From: Burkholderia sp.
Lineage (GTDB): Bacteria > Pseudomonadota > Gammaproteobacteria > Burkholderiales > Burkholderiaceae
Direction of reading: 5' to 3'
NCBI GenBank assembly: GCA_028292565.1
Contig: JAQGMD010000082.1
Coordinates: 1 to 16,572 of the forward strand
DNA: 16,572 nt
Below are positions 1 to 7,313 of the stretch, piece by piece; the stretch's first letter is position 1, and every line of letters starts with the position of its first letter. The position numbers were made by a program, and so were the translations under genes. Under the pieces are notes generated by a model. It did no database searches. It was not told where the DNA came from and worked only from the letters and a program-made list of their open reading frames with translations.

Positions 1-203
1 CGGAAGCAATACGGAACGCGTACCTCACCCCCAGCGAAACAAACACTGTCTGCCCGTGGAAAGGCACAGCCAGCTATTTCCACGTCACTGTAGACGGCAA
101 AACGAATCGCGATGCTGCCTGGTACTATCCCGACCCGAAGCCGGCAGCGGCAAACATACGCGGAAGGATAGCCTTCTGGCGCGGAGTAGAGGTTGAACGC
201 TGA
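1..203 (+). CDS. DUF427 (NTP_transf_9) domain protein, 3' part
   Basis: Only the last 66 codons are present, in the frame starting at base 3 and ending at TGA 201-203. The translation contains TVCPWKGTASYFHVTV, then AAWYYPDP and IAFWRGVEVER at the very end. This matches the conserved C-terminal half of the small DUF427 family (Pfam NTP_transf_9, PF04248), whose members carry a CPWKG-TASY motif, a WYYP motif and a final hydrophobic strand. The biochemical role of the family is not established, so no function is assigned. The gene starts outside the window. It is followed by a terminator-like hairpin and is convergent with the methyltransferase gene. Family assignment is firm because of the dense motif match; the frame is open with no interruption. 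Confidence 0.85.
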   Translation, partial: EAIRNAYLTPSETNTVCPWKGTASYFHVTVDGKTNRDAAWYYPDPKPAAANIRGRIAFWRGVEVER

Positions 204-241
204 CTAGGATATTCGCGTAGGGTTGCGGCGATCTAGGTGTG

Positions 242-275
242 ATCACGGCGCATTAAACGTGCCCGTGATGTTTTG
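242..275 (+). terminator. Probable intrinsic terminator after the DUF427 gene
   Basis: ATCACGG (242-248) and CCGTGAT (263-269) form a perfect 7-bp stem around a 14-base loop and are followed by GTTTTGTT. It lies 38 bases after the DUF427 stop, as expected for a Rho-independent terminator. The loop is rather long and the T tract is broken by one G, so strength is uncertain. Confidence 0.5.
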
Positions 276-309
276 TTGATCATGTGTCTATTTGCACGCA
301 GCGAGGCAG

Positions 310-327
310 GGCGGGACGTGGCCCGCC
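310..327. repeat. Small GC-rich hairpin in the convergent spacer
   Basis: GGCGGG (310-315) and CCCGCC (322-327) form a 6-bp stem around ACGTGG. It lies between the DUF427 terminator and the palindrome at the methyltransferase stop, so the whole 204-370 spacer is rich in hairpins and has no coding signal. It has no T tract. It may help end transcripts from either side or may be chance in GC-rich DNA. Confidence 0.3.
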
Positions 328-352
328 GGAGGTTTGGCGTTTCGACCCATCC

Positions 353-374
353 GGCGCATCACGATGCGCCCTAC
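353..374 (-). repeat. REP-like short palindrome, family A copy 1
   Basis: Read on the minus strand this is GTAG followed by the near-perfect palindrome GGCGCATC-GT-GATGCGCC. The TAG inside GTAGGG is the stop codon of the methyltransferase gene (371-373). A related element with the same GTAGGG start and a GC palindrome is at 15838-15858. Elements of this form resemble small palindromes scattered in many proteobacterial genomes; that likeness is from general knowledge, not a search. It could act as a transcript 3' end for the methyltransferase. Confidence 0.55.
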
Positions 375-1057
375 GCCTTCTCGATCATCAAAAAGAAATG
401 CGCCTTCATCCCGAACACCCGCTTATGTCCGACGTCGCTTTTAGGTTGCCCTGGCAATTCGCTGGCGATCCTGTAAAGCGCGCGCGAATCAAGCAGATTG
501 AGCACCGATTCGGATGCCCATCCGGCCCGGCCGGACCATGTCAGTACGCGCCGCCTCCACGCGTCGGGCAACCAGTGGACCAGCGGCAGCGCGGTGTTGA
601 ACTCGATCGGATGGCGGCGATTGGAGGTTGTGACGAACACCCCCTTGCGTGCCACGCGCGTCAGTTCTTGTACCAGCGCATATTGCTGCTCGTAGTTGCC
701 TGCGTGTTCGATCGTCTCGCCGCAGAACACCCAGTCGAACTGGCCGTCGCCGTAGGGAAGGGAACGGCTGCCGCCCGGTCCTTGCGGACGGAAGCGCGAT
801 GGGGCGCTGCCGGGTGGTGCAATCTTGTAGGAAGTGATGCGGGACCGGTTCCTGGGGACGGTCCAGGCGGACAGGTATTCCCTGGTGTCGAACAACGGAA
901 TGGGCATCATGCCGACATCGAGGATGCTATCGTCGCTTGCGTCGTTCGTGAACGACGCGAACGCATCCAGCAACCTGCGGCGTTGGGACGACCGCAGCTT
1001 TGAGACGAAACCGCCGACAGGGATCAGACGGCTGTCTGCGTTGATCGCGTTTTTCAC
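371..1057 (-). CDS. Class I SAM-dependent methyltransferase (methyltransf_11-like)
   Basis: Predicted 228-residue cytoplasmic enzyme moving a methyl group from S-adenosylmethionine to an unknown substrate. Residues 45-49 (ILDVG) are the SAM-binding motif I strand. FDWVFCGETIEH near 107-118 is the motif II/post-II region seen in this superfamily, and RRHPIEFNTALPLVHWLP follows further on, as in many small sugar- or lipid-modifying methyltransferases. After DVG the usual GxG is replaced by MMPIPLF, a departure shared with a subgroup that reads DVG-x-TP. I chose GTG at 1057 rather than GTG 1072: AGGAG at 1065-1069 lies seven bases before GTG 1057, and the longer form would start inside that site. 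It is divergent from glgA and has no evident link to it. The stop is formed by a palindromic repeat. The opposite strand is also open over much of this gene but shows no known family. Confidence 0.8.
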   Translation of the reverse strand: MKNAINADSRLIPVGGFVSKLRSSQRRRLLDAFASFTNDASDDSILDVGMMPIPLFDTREYLSAWTVPRNRSRITSYKIAPPGSAPSRFRPQGPGGSRSLPYGDGQFDWVFCGETIEHAGNYEQQYALVQELTRVARKGVFVTTSNRRHPIEFNTALPLVHWLPDAWRRRVLTWSGRAGWASESVLNLLDSRALYRIASELPGQPKSDVGHKRVFGMKAHFFLMIEKA

Positions 1058-1064
1058 TTGCTCT

Positions 1065-1069
1065 CTCCT
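1065..1069 (-). promoter_or_regulatory. Ribosome binding site fixing the methyltransferase start
   Basis: AGGAG on the minus strand with a 7-base spacer to GTG 1057. It overlaps codons of the longer reading frame that begins at GTG 1072, so it argues for the shorter protein. Confidence 0.65.
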
Positions 1070-1191
1070 CACGAGGCGTTTTAGTTTGCTGCGTATTATC
1101 CCGAGTAAATGCCCTCGAACATTTTGCGCCCGCGCAAGGGGACCGGTTCTCGCTTCCCAACTCTCGGTTGTGGAGTTGCCAGGTTAGCGAC

Positions 1192-1205
1192 TCGCAATAT
1201 TGCGA
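1192..1205. promoter_or_regulatory. 14-bp perfect palindrome, possible operator
   Basis: TCGCAATATTGCGA is a perfect inverted repeat, 135 bases from the methyltransferase start and 190 bases from glgA. Its form and place would suit a dimeric regulator. A palindrome of this length is expected about once by chance in a window of this size, so the case rests on position only. Confidence 0.2.
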
Positions 1206-1381
1206 ACCGCGAACACCATTGATTTCGCGCAAGTGAAGGGCTGAAACGCTGCCCTATTCTTGATACACATTTTTACAAAGTGGCCCAAATGCGGGACGTC
1301 GTCGCCGCGTTGCCCGGTGTGTCGATGTCAACGCACGTCCGTCGAAACGATTTACCAACGTCACGATACAGGTCCTTTTTT

Positions 1382-1388
1382 AAGGGAG
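1382..1388 (+). promoter_or_regulatory. glgA ribosome binding site
   Basis: AAGGGAG lies seven bases before the TTG start of glgA and decides this start. The preceding CCTTTTTT could pair with AAGG over 4 bp, partly covering the site; this is a weak structure. Confidence 0.65.
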
Positions 1389-1395
1389 CACGACC

Positions 1396-2919
1396 TTGCA
1401 ATCCCAAGTACTAATTGTTGCATCAGAAGCGGTACCCCTCGTCAAAACCGGAGGCCTGGGCGACGTCACTACCGCTCTGGCGTGTGCCCTGCGCGAGCGC
1501 GGCATAGACGCCACGATTCTAATGCCCGGTTATCCCGCCGCAATCGAAGGCGCGGGCCCGGTACGCGAAGTCGCTCAGCTTGAAGACCTGCCCGGCGGAC
1601 CCGGCCGGCTGCTGCACGGATCCCTGTCCGACGGCGTACCGGTTTTGTTACTTGATACAGAGCGTTTTCGCGCCCGCACGGCCAATCCGTATGTCGATCG
1701 CGACGGCGTCGAGTACGCCGACAACGCCATCTGCTTCGCGTCGCTCGCCCATGCGGCGGTTGCGATCTGCGCCGGCCGTACCAGCTTGCCGGTACCGCAT
1801 GTGGTCCACGCCAATGACTGGCATGCGGGGCTGGTCCCGGCGTTACTGCGCGCCGAAGGTATCGACAATGTCGGTTCCCTGCTCACCATCCACAACCTGG
1901 CGTTCCAGGGCAACTACCCGATGCACATGGCTTCCACGCTCGGCATCCCCGCCGACATGCTGACGCCCGACGCCATGGAATTTTGGGGTCAGGTCAGTTT
2001 CCTCAAGGCAGGCATCCGCTTTGCCGACCGCATTTCCACCGTGAGCAAATCCTATGCGCAGGAAATCCTGACGCCGCGCTTCGGCCACGGTATGGACGGT
2101 GTGCTCAATTCGCGTAAGGATGCGTTGTTCGCGACGCCGAACGGCGTCGATGTGGACGTGTGGAATCCCGCCACCGACACGCTGATCGCCCGTAATTTCA
2201 GCGCGCGCGACATGAAGGGAAAAGCCGCATGCAAACGCGACCTGCAGGCGCTGCTTGGCTTGCCGCAGGACCCCTTCGCGCCGGTCCTGGGGCTCGGCAG
2301 CAGGATCACGCACCAGAAAATGGCCGATGTCGCGCTGGCGGCGCTTCCTCGTATCCTCGAGCGCCATCCGCGCCTGCAGGTTGTTGTCCTCGGTTGCGGC
2401 GATCATGGTTACGAGCACGGCTTCGAGCAACTCGCCGCGCAGTATCCGCAACGCGCAGGCGTACACATGGGCTACGACGAACGTCGCGCCCACGCATTGC
2501 ATGCGGGCGCCGACATGCTTCTGCATGGCACGCGCTTCGAGCCGTTCGGCCTGACCCCGATCTACTCGATGCTCTACGGCACGATACCGATTGCCTCGCG
2601 TGTCGGTGGCTTGATCGATACCGTTGTCGACGCAGGAACATCCGGAGCGATAGCGGAGGGCGCGAACGGCATCTTGTTTGATGGCGAACAACCGGAGGAA
2701 ACGGTGGCAGCGGTGGAACGCGCGTTCGATCTGTTCGCCCGCTCAGGCGACTGGCAGACGATGCAACGCAATGCGATGGCTGTCGATTTCTCGTGGTCAG
2801 GCCCGGCGGAGAAATACATCCGGCTGTATGAAGAGATTGCGCCGGATGCAGCCAAACCGCTGTTCGCGCAAACGCAATCCGAAGTCCCGGCGCAACTGCC
2901 AAAGTACAAGACTGCCTGA
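1396..2919 (+). CDS. glgA: Glycogen synthase (ADP-glucose type, GT5)
   Basis: Glycogen synthase transfers glucose from ADP-glucose to the non-reducing end of an alpha-1,4-glucan; cytoplasmic. At 507 residues it is close to the family length. The N-terminal GT-B domain opens with VASEAVPLVKTGGLGDV, with the donor-binding KTGGL at 17-21, and has NDWH at 140-143. The C-terminal domain has the R303/K308 pair in GSRITHQK and catalytic E382 in RFEPFGL, with VGGL following. The start is TTG, supported by AAGGGAG seven bases upstream and by the usual distance from the N-terminus to KTGGL. It is the first gene of the operon; glgB begins 28 bases after its stop. One oddity: enterobacterial enzymes read FEPCGLTQ at the active-site loop, whereas this one reads FEPFGLTP. 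The family is certain. ADP-glucose preference is inferred from the family, not shown. Confidence 0.96.
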   Translation: MQSQVLIVASEAVPLVKTGGLGDVTTALACALRERGIDATILMPGYPAAIEGAGPVREVAQLEDLPGGPGRLLHGSLSDGVPVLLLDTERFRARTANPYVDRDGVEYADNAICFASLAHAAVAICAGRTSLPVPHVVHANDWHAGLVPALLRAEGIDNVGSLLTIHNLAFQGNYPMHMASTLGIPADMLTPDAMEFWGQVSFLKAGIRFADRISTVSKSYAQEILTPRFGHGMDGVLNSRKDALFATPNGVDVDVWNPATDTLIARNFSARDMKGKAACKRDLQALLGLPQDPFAPVLGLGSRITHQKMADVALAALPRILERHPRLQVVVLGCGDHGYEHGFEQLAAQYPQRAGVHMGYDERRAHALHAGADMLLHGTRFEPFGLTPIYSMLYGTIPIASRVGGLIDTVVDAGTSGAIAEGANGILFDGEQPEETVAAVERAFDLFARSGDWQTMQRNAMAVDFSWSGPAEKYIRLYEEIAPDAAKPLFAQTQSEVPAQLPKYKTA

Positions 2920-2947
2920 TGCCGCAGACATCAGGCGGTGACCGTCT

Positions 2948-5053
2948 ATGACGCAAAGGAGCGTGAATTTCCCAATGGTCGGACCAAGCAAAGCCGGCGC
3001 ACAGCATACAGACGCCACACATCCCGCGCACCCTGAAGCAACGGTCCCTGCGTCCCTTCCGGCAACAGTCGATCATGCGGCGGCAAACGACCAATACACC
3101 GATGACCCGTACGCGTTTGGTTTGCTGCTCGGTGAGCTCGACCTGCACCTGATTGCGGAAGGCAGGCATTTCGAACTCGACCGCTGCCTCGGCGCGCAGC
3201 CGATGGCCATCGCAGGCGTCCATGGCACCCGTTTTGCTGTTTGGGCGCCGAATGCGCAGTGCGTTTCCGTGATCGGCGATTTCAATGGATGGGACGCGCG
3301 GCGGCATGCCATGCGTATGCGGCATGAAGCAGGCGTATGGGAATTGTTCATTCCACACGTCATGCATGGCGCGCGATACAAATACGGAATCGTCGGCGCG
3401 GATGGCGCGCTGTTGCACAAAGCAGACCCGGTTGCGCGCGCGTCTGAAATGCCTCCCATGACCGCTTCCGTGGTCGCTGACGCGACATCTTTCCGGTGGA
3501 CTGACGACGAGTGGATGGCACGGCGCGCCGAACGGCAGCAGCGGTCCGCACCCATGTCTGTTTACGAAGTGCATGCCGCATCATGGCAGCGCGTCGCTGA
3601 AGAGGGCAACCGCAACCTCGACTGGAACGAGCTGGCCGACAGGCTGATTCCTTACGTGGCGGACCTCGGCTTCACCCATATCGAGTTGCTGCCGGTGATG
3701 GAACATCCGTTCGGTGGCTCCTGGGGTTACCAGCCGCTCAGCCAATTTGCGCCGAGTGCGCGCTTCGGCGCCCCCGACGGTTTTGCATCCTTCGTCGACC
3801 GCTGCCATGCGGCGGGGATCGGCGTGATACTCGACTGGGTGCCGGGGCATTTCCCCGATGATGCGCATGGCCTCGCGCGCTTCGACGGCACCGCATTGTA
3901 TGAACACGAAGATCCGCGCGAAGGTTTTCATCGGGACTGGAAGACGCTGATCTACAACTACGGCCGCAGGGAAGTCAGCGGCATGCTGATCGCCAGTGCG
4001 CTGTTCTGGCTCGAACGCTTTCATGTGGACGGTTTGCGTGTCGACGCCGTGTCGTCGATGCTTTACCGCGACTACAGCCGCGAACCCGGCGCATGGGTGC
4101 CCAACGTGCACGGAGGCCGCGAAAACCTGGAGGCGGTCGCATTCCTGCAGGAGCTGAACCAGGCCATCAGGCAGCGCTGTCCCGGCGCGCTTTGCATTGC
4201 CGAGGAGTCGACCTCCTGGCCTGGCGTCAGTGCGCCCGTGGCCGAAGGCGGCCTCGGCTTCTCCTACAAGTGGAATATGGGGTGGATGCACGACACGTTG
4301 CGCTATGTTCAAACCGACCCTTTGTACCGTCGGTATCATCATCATGAAATCATCTTTGGGCTGGTTTATGCGTTCTCCGAGCGATTCATGCTGGCGATCT
4401 CGCACGATGAAGTAGTGCATGGCAAAGGCGCGCTGCTTAATAAAATGCCCGGTGACCTGGAGCAAAAATTCGCGAACCTGCGTGCATATTTCGGATTCAT
4501 GTGGGCCCACCCGGGCAAGAAGTTACTGTTCATGGGCTGCGAGTTCGGCCAGTTGAAAGAATGGAATCACGACGCCGCGCTGCAATGGGAATTGCTCGAC
4601 GACCCGCGTCATCGCGGCTTGCAAAACCTGGTGCGGGACCTGAACCGTTTATACGCGGCAGAGCCTGCGCTGCATGACGGCGATTGCGAAAGCGACGGAT
4701 TCGAATGGGTGGTAGGAGACGACAGCAGGAATAGTGTTTATGCGTTCCTGCGCAAGAGTGGTACGCGCATGGTGCTGGTGGTTTGCAATATGACGCCGGT
4801 GCTGCGTGAAGGGTACCGGATTGGTGTGCCCGGATTGGATGGCGGGTGGCGCGAAGTGTTGAATACCGACTCCGGTTATTACGGTGGCGGCAATCGCGGC
4901 AACCTGGGGCGGGTCGTGGCGGAACGCCATGGCAGCCATGGGCATGCATCGTCGATTGTGCTTACCGTGCCGCCGCTATCCACCGTGGTGCTGGTTCCTG
5001 ATGCCTTCCCTCTCCCGCAAGCGGGTCGCTTGCGGGAGAGGGGCCGGAGGTGA
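2948..5053 (+). CDS. glgB: 1,4-alpha-glucan branching enzyme (GH13)
   Basis: This enzyme cuts alpha-1,4 chains and rejoins them as alpha-1,6 branches in the growing glycogen. It has 701 residues: a low-complexity N-terminal extension to about 50, the conserved segment around [15 protein letters not shown], a CBM48 domain (about 93-180, [21 protein letters not shown]), the GH13 barrel and a C-terminal beta domain. The GH13 motifs are all present: DWVPGHFP, nucleophile D366 in DGLRVDAV, acid/base E419 in AEEST, and D487 in [12 protein letters not shown] 2948 is preceded by AGGCGG eight bases upstream; a start at ATG 2975 is a weaker option. The normal end of the protein appears to be near VVLVPDA. 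The last fifteen or so residues (FPLPQAGRL and on) and the stop codon are encoded by a REP-like palindrome. The gene lies between glgA and glgX in the same operon. Confidence 0.97.
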   Translation: MTQRSVNFPMVGPSKAGAQHTDATHPAHPEATVPASLPATVDHAAANDQYTDDPYAFGLLLGELDLHLIAEGRHFELDRCLGAQPMAIAGVHGTRFAVWAPNAQCVSVIGDFNGWDARRHAMRMRHEAGVWELFIPHVMHGARYKYGIVGADGALLHKADPVARASEMPPMTASVVADATSFRWTDDEWMARRAERQQRSAPMSVYEVHAASWQRVAEEGNRNLDWNELADRLIPYVADLGFTHIELLPVMEHPFGGSWGYQPLSQFAPSARFGAPDGFASFVDRCHAAGIGVILDWVPGHFPDDAHGLARFDGTALYEHEDPREGFHRDWKTLIYNYGRREVSGMLIASALFWLERFHVDGLRVDAVSSMLYRDYSREPGAWVPNVHGGRENLEAVAFLQELNQAIRQRCPGALCIAEESTSWPGVSAPVAEGGLGFSYKWNMGWMHDTLRYVQTDPLYRRYHHHEIIFGLVYAFSERFMLAISHDEVVHGKGALLNKMPGDLEQKFANLRAYFGFMWAHPGKKLLFMGCEFGQLKEWNHDAALQWELLDDPRHRGLQNLVRDLNRLYAAEPALHDGDCESDGFEWVVGDDSRNSVYAFLRKSGTRMVLVVCNMTPVLREGYRIGVPGLDGGWREVLNTDSGYYGGGNRGNLGRVVAERHGSHGHASSIVLTVPPLSTVVLVPDAFPLPQAGRLRERGRR
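5008..5053 (-). repeat. REP-like palindrome, family B copy 1, overlapping the glgB stop
   Basis: CCCTCTCCCGCAAGCG (5008-5023) and CGCTTGCGGGAGAGGG (5027-5042) form a perfect 16-bp hairpin with a GGT loop, followed by the tail CCGGAGGTGAGGG. The TGA in the tail is the glgB stop. A second, inverted and degenerate copy is at 5139-5177. This sequence type resembles REP elements common in beta- and gammaproteobacteria (general knowledge). In an operon such hairpins often block 3' exonucleases and so favour the upstream message, here glgA-glgB. Confidence 0.8.
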
Positions 5054-5138
5054 GGGCGCTCGCAGGAGGGAATACCTAGTTCTTGCGAAGATACCCGGGG
5101 CGGATATCGCAGGTTCAAATGTATCGTCCCAGGCAAAT

Positions 5139-5177
5139 CCCCTCACCCCCAATCCCCCCCGCTTGCGGGAGAGGGGA
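5139..5177 (+). repeat. REP-like palindrome, family B copy 2, degenerate
   Basis: The head CCCCTCACCCCC and the arm GCTTGCGGGAGAGGGG match the tail and one arm of the copy at 5008-5053 in the opposite orientation. The other arm has decayed to a C-rich run that ends in seven C (5154-5160). The two copies with their tails facing each other look like a bacterial interspersed mosaic element. This copy ends 18 bases before the glgX ribosome binding site. Confidence 0.7.
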
Positions 5178-5207
5178 GTGTAGAAACACCAATAAAAGGA
5201 ACGCCGC

Positions 5208-7313
5208 ATGCTGTTTGAAATTCCGGACCGTTTGCTGCCGGGTCTTCCTTATCCGTTGGGCGCCAAGCCGGACGGTGTAGGCGTGAATTTTGCGGTCTTT
5301 TCCGCGAACGCGGAAAAGATTGACCTGTGCATATTCGATCCGTCCGGCCGCAAGGAACTGGCGCGCCTCGCACTACCTGAATGCACCAACGAAGTGTGGC
5401 ACGGCTATCTGCCCGATGCCGGACCGGGACTGCTTTACGGTTACCGCGCGCATGGACCGTACGATCCACAAAGGGGTCATCGTTTCAATCCGCACAAGCT
5501 GTTGCTCGACCCGTATGCGAAGAAGCTGTCGGGGCCGTTGCGCTGGAACGATGCACTGTTCGGGTACCGGATGCATTCCCAGAAAATGGACCTGTCGTTC
5601 GATCGCCGCGATAGCGCACCGGCGATGATGAAAGCCGTTGTGGTCGAGGACCTGTACAACTGGGATAACGACCGGCGGCCGGAAGTGCCATGGTCGAAAA
5701 CCGTCATCTATGAAGCGCACGTACGCGGCATATCGATGTTGCGCGATGATATACATCCGCACCAGCGCGGAACCATCGCGGCGCTGGCGAACCCGCGCTT
5801 CATCGATCACCTGCAAAAAATAGGCGTCACCACCGTCGAACTGATGCCGGTGCATGCATTCCTGCAGGACCAGTTCTTGATCGAAAAGGGACTGAGAAAC
5901 TACTGGGGCTACAGTCCGATCGGATTCTTTGCGCCGGAACCAGGTTACCTGTCCGGCGGATTGAATGAAATCCGGATGGCAGTGCGGCGCCTGCATGCCG
6001 CCGGCATCGAAGTGATCCTCGACGTGGTCTATAACCACACCGCCAGCGGCAATGAGCTCGGTCCGACCATCTGTTTCCGAGGCCTTGATAACGCCAGCTA
6101 CTTCCGGCTGATGCCCGGCAACGAACGCTATTACATCAACGAGACCGGCTGCGGCAACACGCTGAACATCTCGCATCCCAGGGTGCTGCAGATGGTGATG
6201 GACTCGCTGCGTTATTGGGCCGAGTCCTTCCATATCGATGGATTCCGCTTCGACCTCGGTGCGACGCTGGGCCGCGAAGGAACCGGTTTCGACCCCGGCT
6301 CCGGCTTCTTCGACGCGATCATGCAAGACCCGGTCTTGTCGCGCATGAAATTGATTTCGGAGCCATGGGATATCGGTCCCGGCGGCTATCAGCTCGGCAA
6401 TCATCCGCCCGGCTTCGCTGAATGGAATGACCAGTTTCGCGATGGTGTGCGCCGGTTCTGGCGCGGCGACCCCGGCCAGCGCGCGGATTTTGCTGCGCGC
6501 CTCTCCGGGTCTTCCGATCTGTTTAACCGCCGCTGGCGCAAACCATGGGCGTCGATCAATTACGTGGCGTCGCATGACGGCTTCACGATGCAGGACCTAC
6601 TCAGCTATACCGAGAAGCACAATGAGGCCAATGGCGAAAACGGCAACGACGGCCACTCGGAAAACTTCAGCGCCAACTGGGGCGTGGAAGGGTCGACAGA
6701 CGATCCGGCGATACTCGAACTGCGCGACAAAGTACGGCGTGCAATGCTGGCCACCGTGATGTTCTCCCAAGGCACACCGATGATCGTGGCAGGCGACGAA
6801 TTCGGTCGCACGCAGAACGGCAATAACAACGCGTATTGCCAGGACAATGAATTGTCCTGGGTGGACTGGAAAGCCGCTACCACTCCAGAGTCAAAATCGC
6901 TGATTGACTACGTCTGCAGGATAGCCGCGCTGCGTCGTAATTTCGAGGCGCTACAGGCAGGGCGTTACCTGCATGGCGCGGAAGTGGCGCCGGGTATGCC
7001 CGATATTGAATGGTTCTGCGAAGGCGGCAAACCTTTGTCGGCCGATGCATGGCAAAACCCGGAAGCGCGGGCGCTTGCGGTGCGTCGCGCCGCCGCTGGG
7101 CGTGATGGCGAACCCGATGCAGTCCTGCTTTTCATTAATGGCGGTCATGAACCGCTCCGGTTCCAATTCCCCGATCCGCACCGGAACTGGCACCAGCTAT
7201 TGGATAGCGCAGCACGCGAGCAGGAGAGCCGGCCCGTCATGGAGCCGGTGATCAAGGTGCAAGGACATAGCGCGATGTTGTTTGCCACACGAATACCACG
7301 AGAGCTGAGATGA
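5208..7313 (+). CDS. glgX: Glycogen debranching enzyme (GH13, isoamylase type)
   Basis: GlgX cleaves alpha-1,6 links in glycogen, usually after phosphorylase has shortened the side chains, and frees short maltodextrins. The protein has 701 residues, as usual for the GlgX/TreX group. An N-terminal CBM48 domain (GVNFAVFSANAEKIDLCIFD) is followed by YEAHVRGIS and NYWGYSPIGFFAPEPGY, then the GH13 motifs: DVVYNHT, nucleophile D349 in GFRFDLG, acid/base E385 in ISEPWD and D457 in ASHDGF. The group-specific stretches NEANGENGNDG and GDEFGRTQNGNNNAYCQD are intact. ATG 5208 has AAAGGA seven bases upstream. A 154-base spacer with two REP-like elements separates it from glgB. Its stop overlaps the treZ start (ATGA). 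In this operon it can supply linear chains to TreY as well as to MalQ. Confidence 0.97.
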   Translation: MLFEIPDRLLPGLPYPLGAKPDGVGVNFAVFSANAEKIDLCIFDPSGRKELARLALPECTNEVWHGYLPDAGPGLLYGYRAHGPYDPQRGHRFNPHKLLLDPYAKKLSGPLRWNDALFGYRMHSQKMDLSFDRRDSAPAMMKAVVVEDLYNWDNDRRPEVPWSKTVIYEAHVRGISMLRDDIHPHQRGTIAALANPRFIDHLQKIGVTTVELMPVHAFLQDQFLIEKGLRNYWGYSPIGFFAPEPGYLSGGLNEIRMAVRRLHAAGIEVILDVVYNHTASGNELGPTICFRGLDNASYFRLMPGNERYYINETGCGNTLNISHPRVLQMVMDSLRYWAESFHIDGFRFDLGATLGREGTGFDPGSGFFDAIMQDPVLSRMKLISEPWDIGPGGYQLGNHPPGFAEWNDQFRDGVRRFWRGDPGQRADFAARLSGSSDLFNRRWRKPWASINYVASHDGFTMQDLLSYTEKHNEANGENGNDGHSENFSANWGVEGSTDDPAILELRDKVRRAMLATVMFSQGTPMIVAGDEFGRTQNGNNNAYCQDNELSWVDWKAATTPESKSLIDYVCRIAALRRNFEALQAGRYLHGAEVAPGMPDIEWFCEGGKPLSADAWQNPEARALAVRRAAAGRDGEPDAVLLFINGGHEPLRFQFPDPHRNWHQLLDSAAREQESRPVMEPVIKVQGHSAMLFATRIPRELR

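Larger units (their letters stand above)
1058..1395. other. Divergent intergenic region, methyltransferase / glgA
   Basis: This 338-base spacer must hold the promoters for the methyltransferase gene and the glycogen/trehalose operon. I found no sigma70 site with two good hexamers; TACAAA at 1274-1279 is a -10-like sequence without a convincing -35 partner. Structures seen are a 14-bp perfect palindrome at 1192-1205, a 6-bp hairpin CAACTC/GAGTTG (1158-1163, 1173-1178) and a T6 tract right before the glgA ribosome binding site. Short open frames here have no recognisable product. The region is less GC-rich than the genes, as expected for a control region. Confidence 0.6.

Noticed and set aside
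284..1003. 239-codon open frame on the plus strand opposite the methyltransferase gene
   Set aside because: It has no recognisable domain, no ribosome binding site, and the minus-strand frame carries clear methyltransferase motifs. It is a shadow of GC-rich coding DNA.
2306..3574. 422-codon minus-strand frame across glgA and glgB
   Set aside because: It is rich in Arg, Cys and His with no family motifs and lies opposite two certain genes, so it is a shadow.
5085..5135. GGTTCAAAT resembling a tRNA T loop in the glgB-glgX spacer
   Set aside because: The flanking bases do not form a T stem, and no acceptor, D or anticodon arm can be built around it.
5373..6575. 400-codon minus-strand frame opposite glgX
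   Set aside because: It has no domain and is wholly antisense to conserved glgX sequence.
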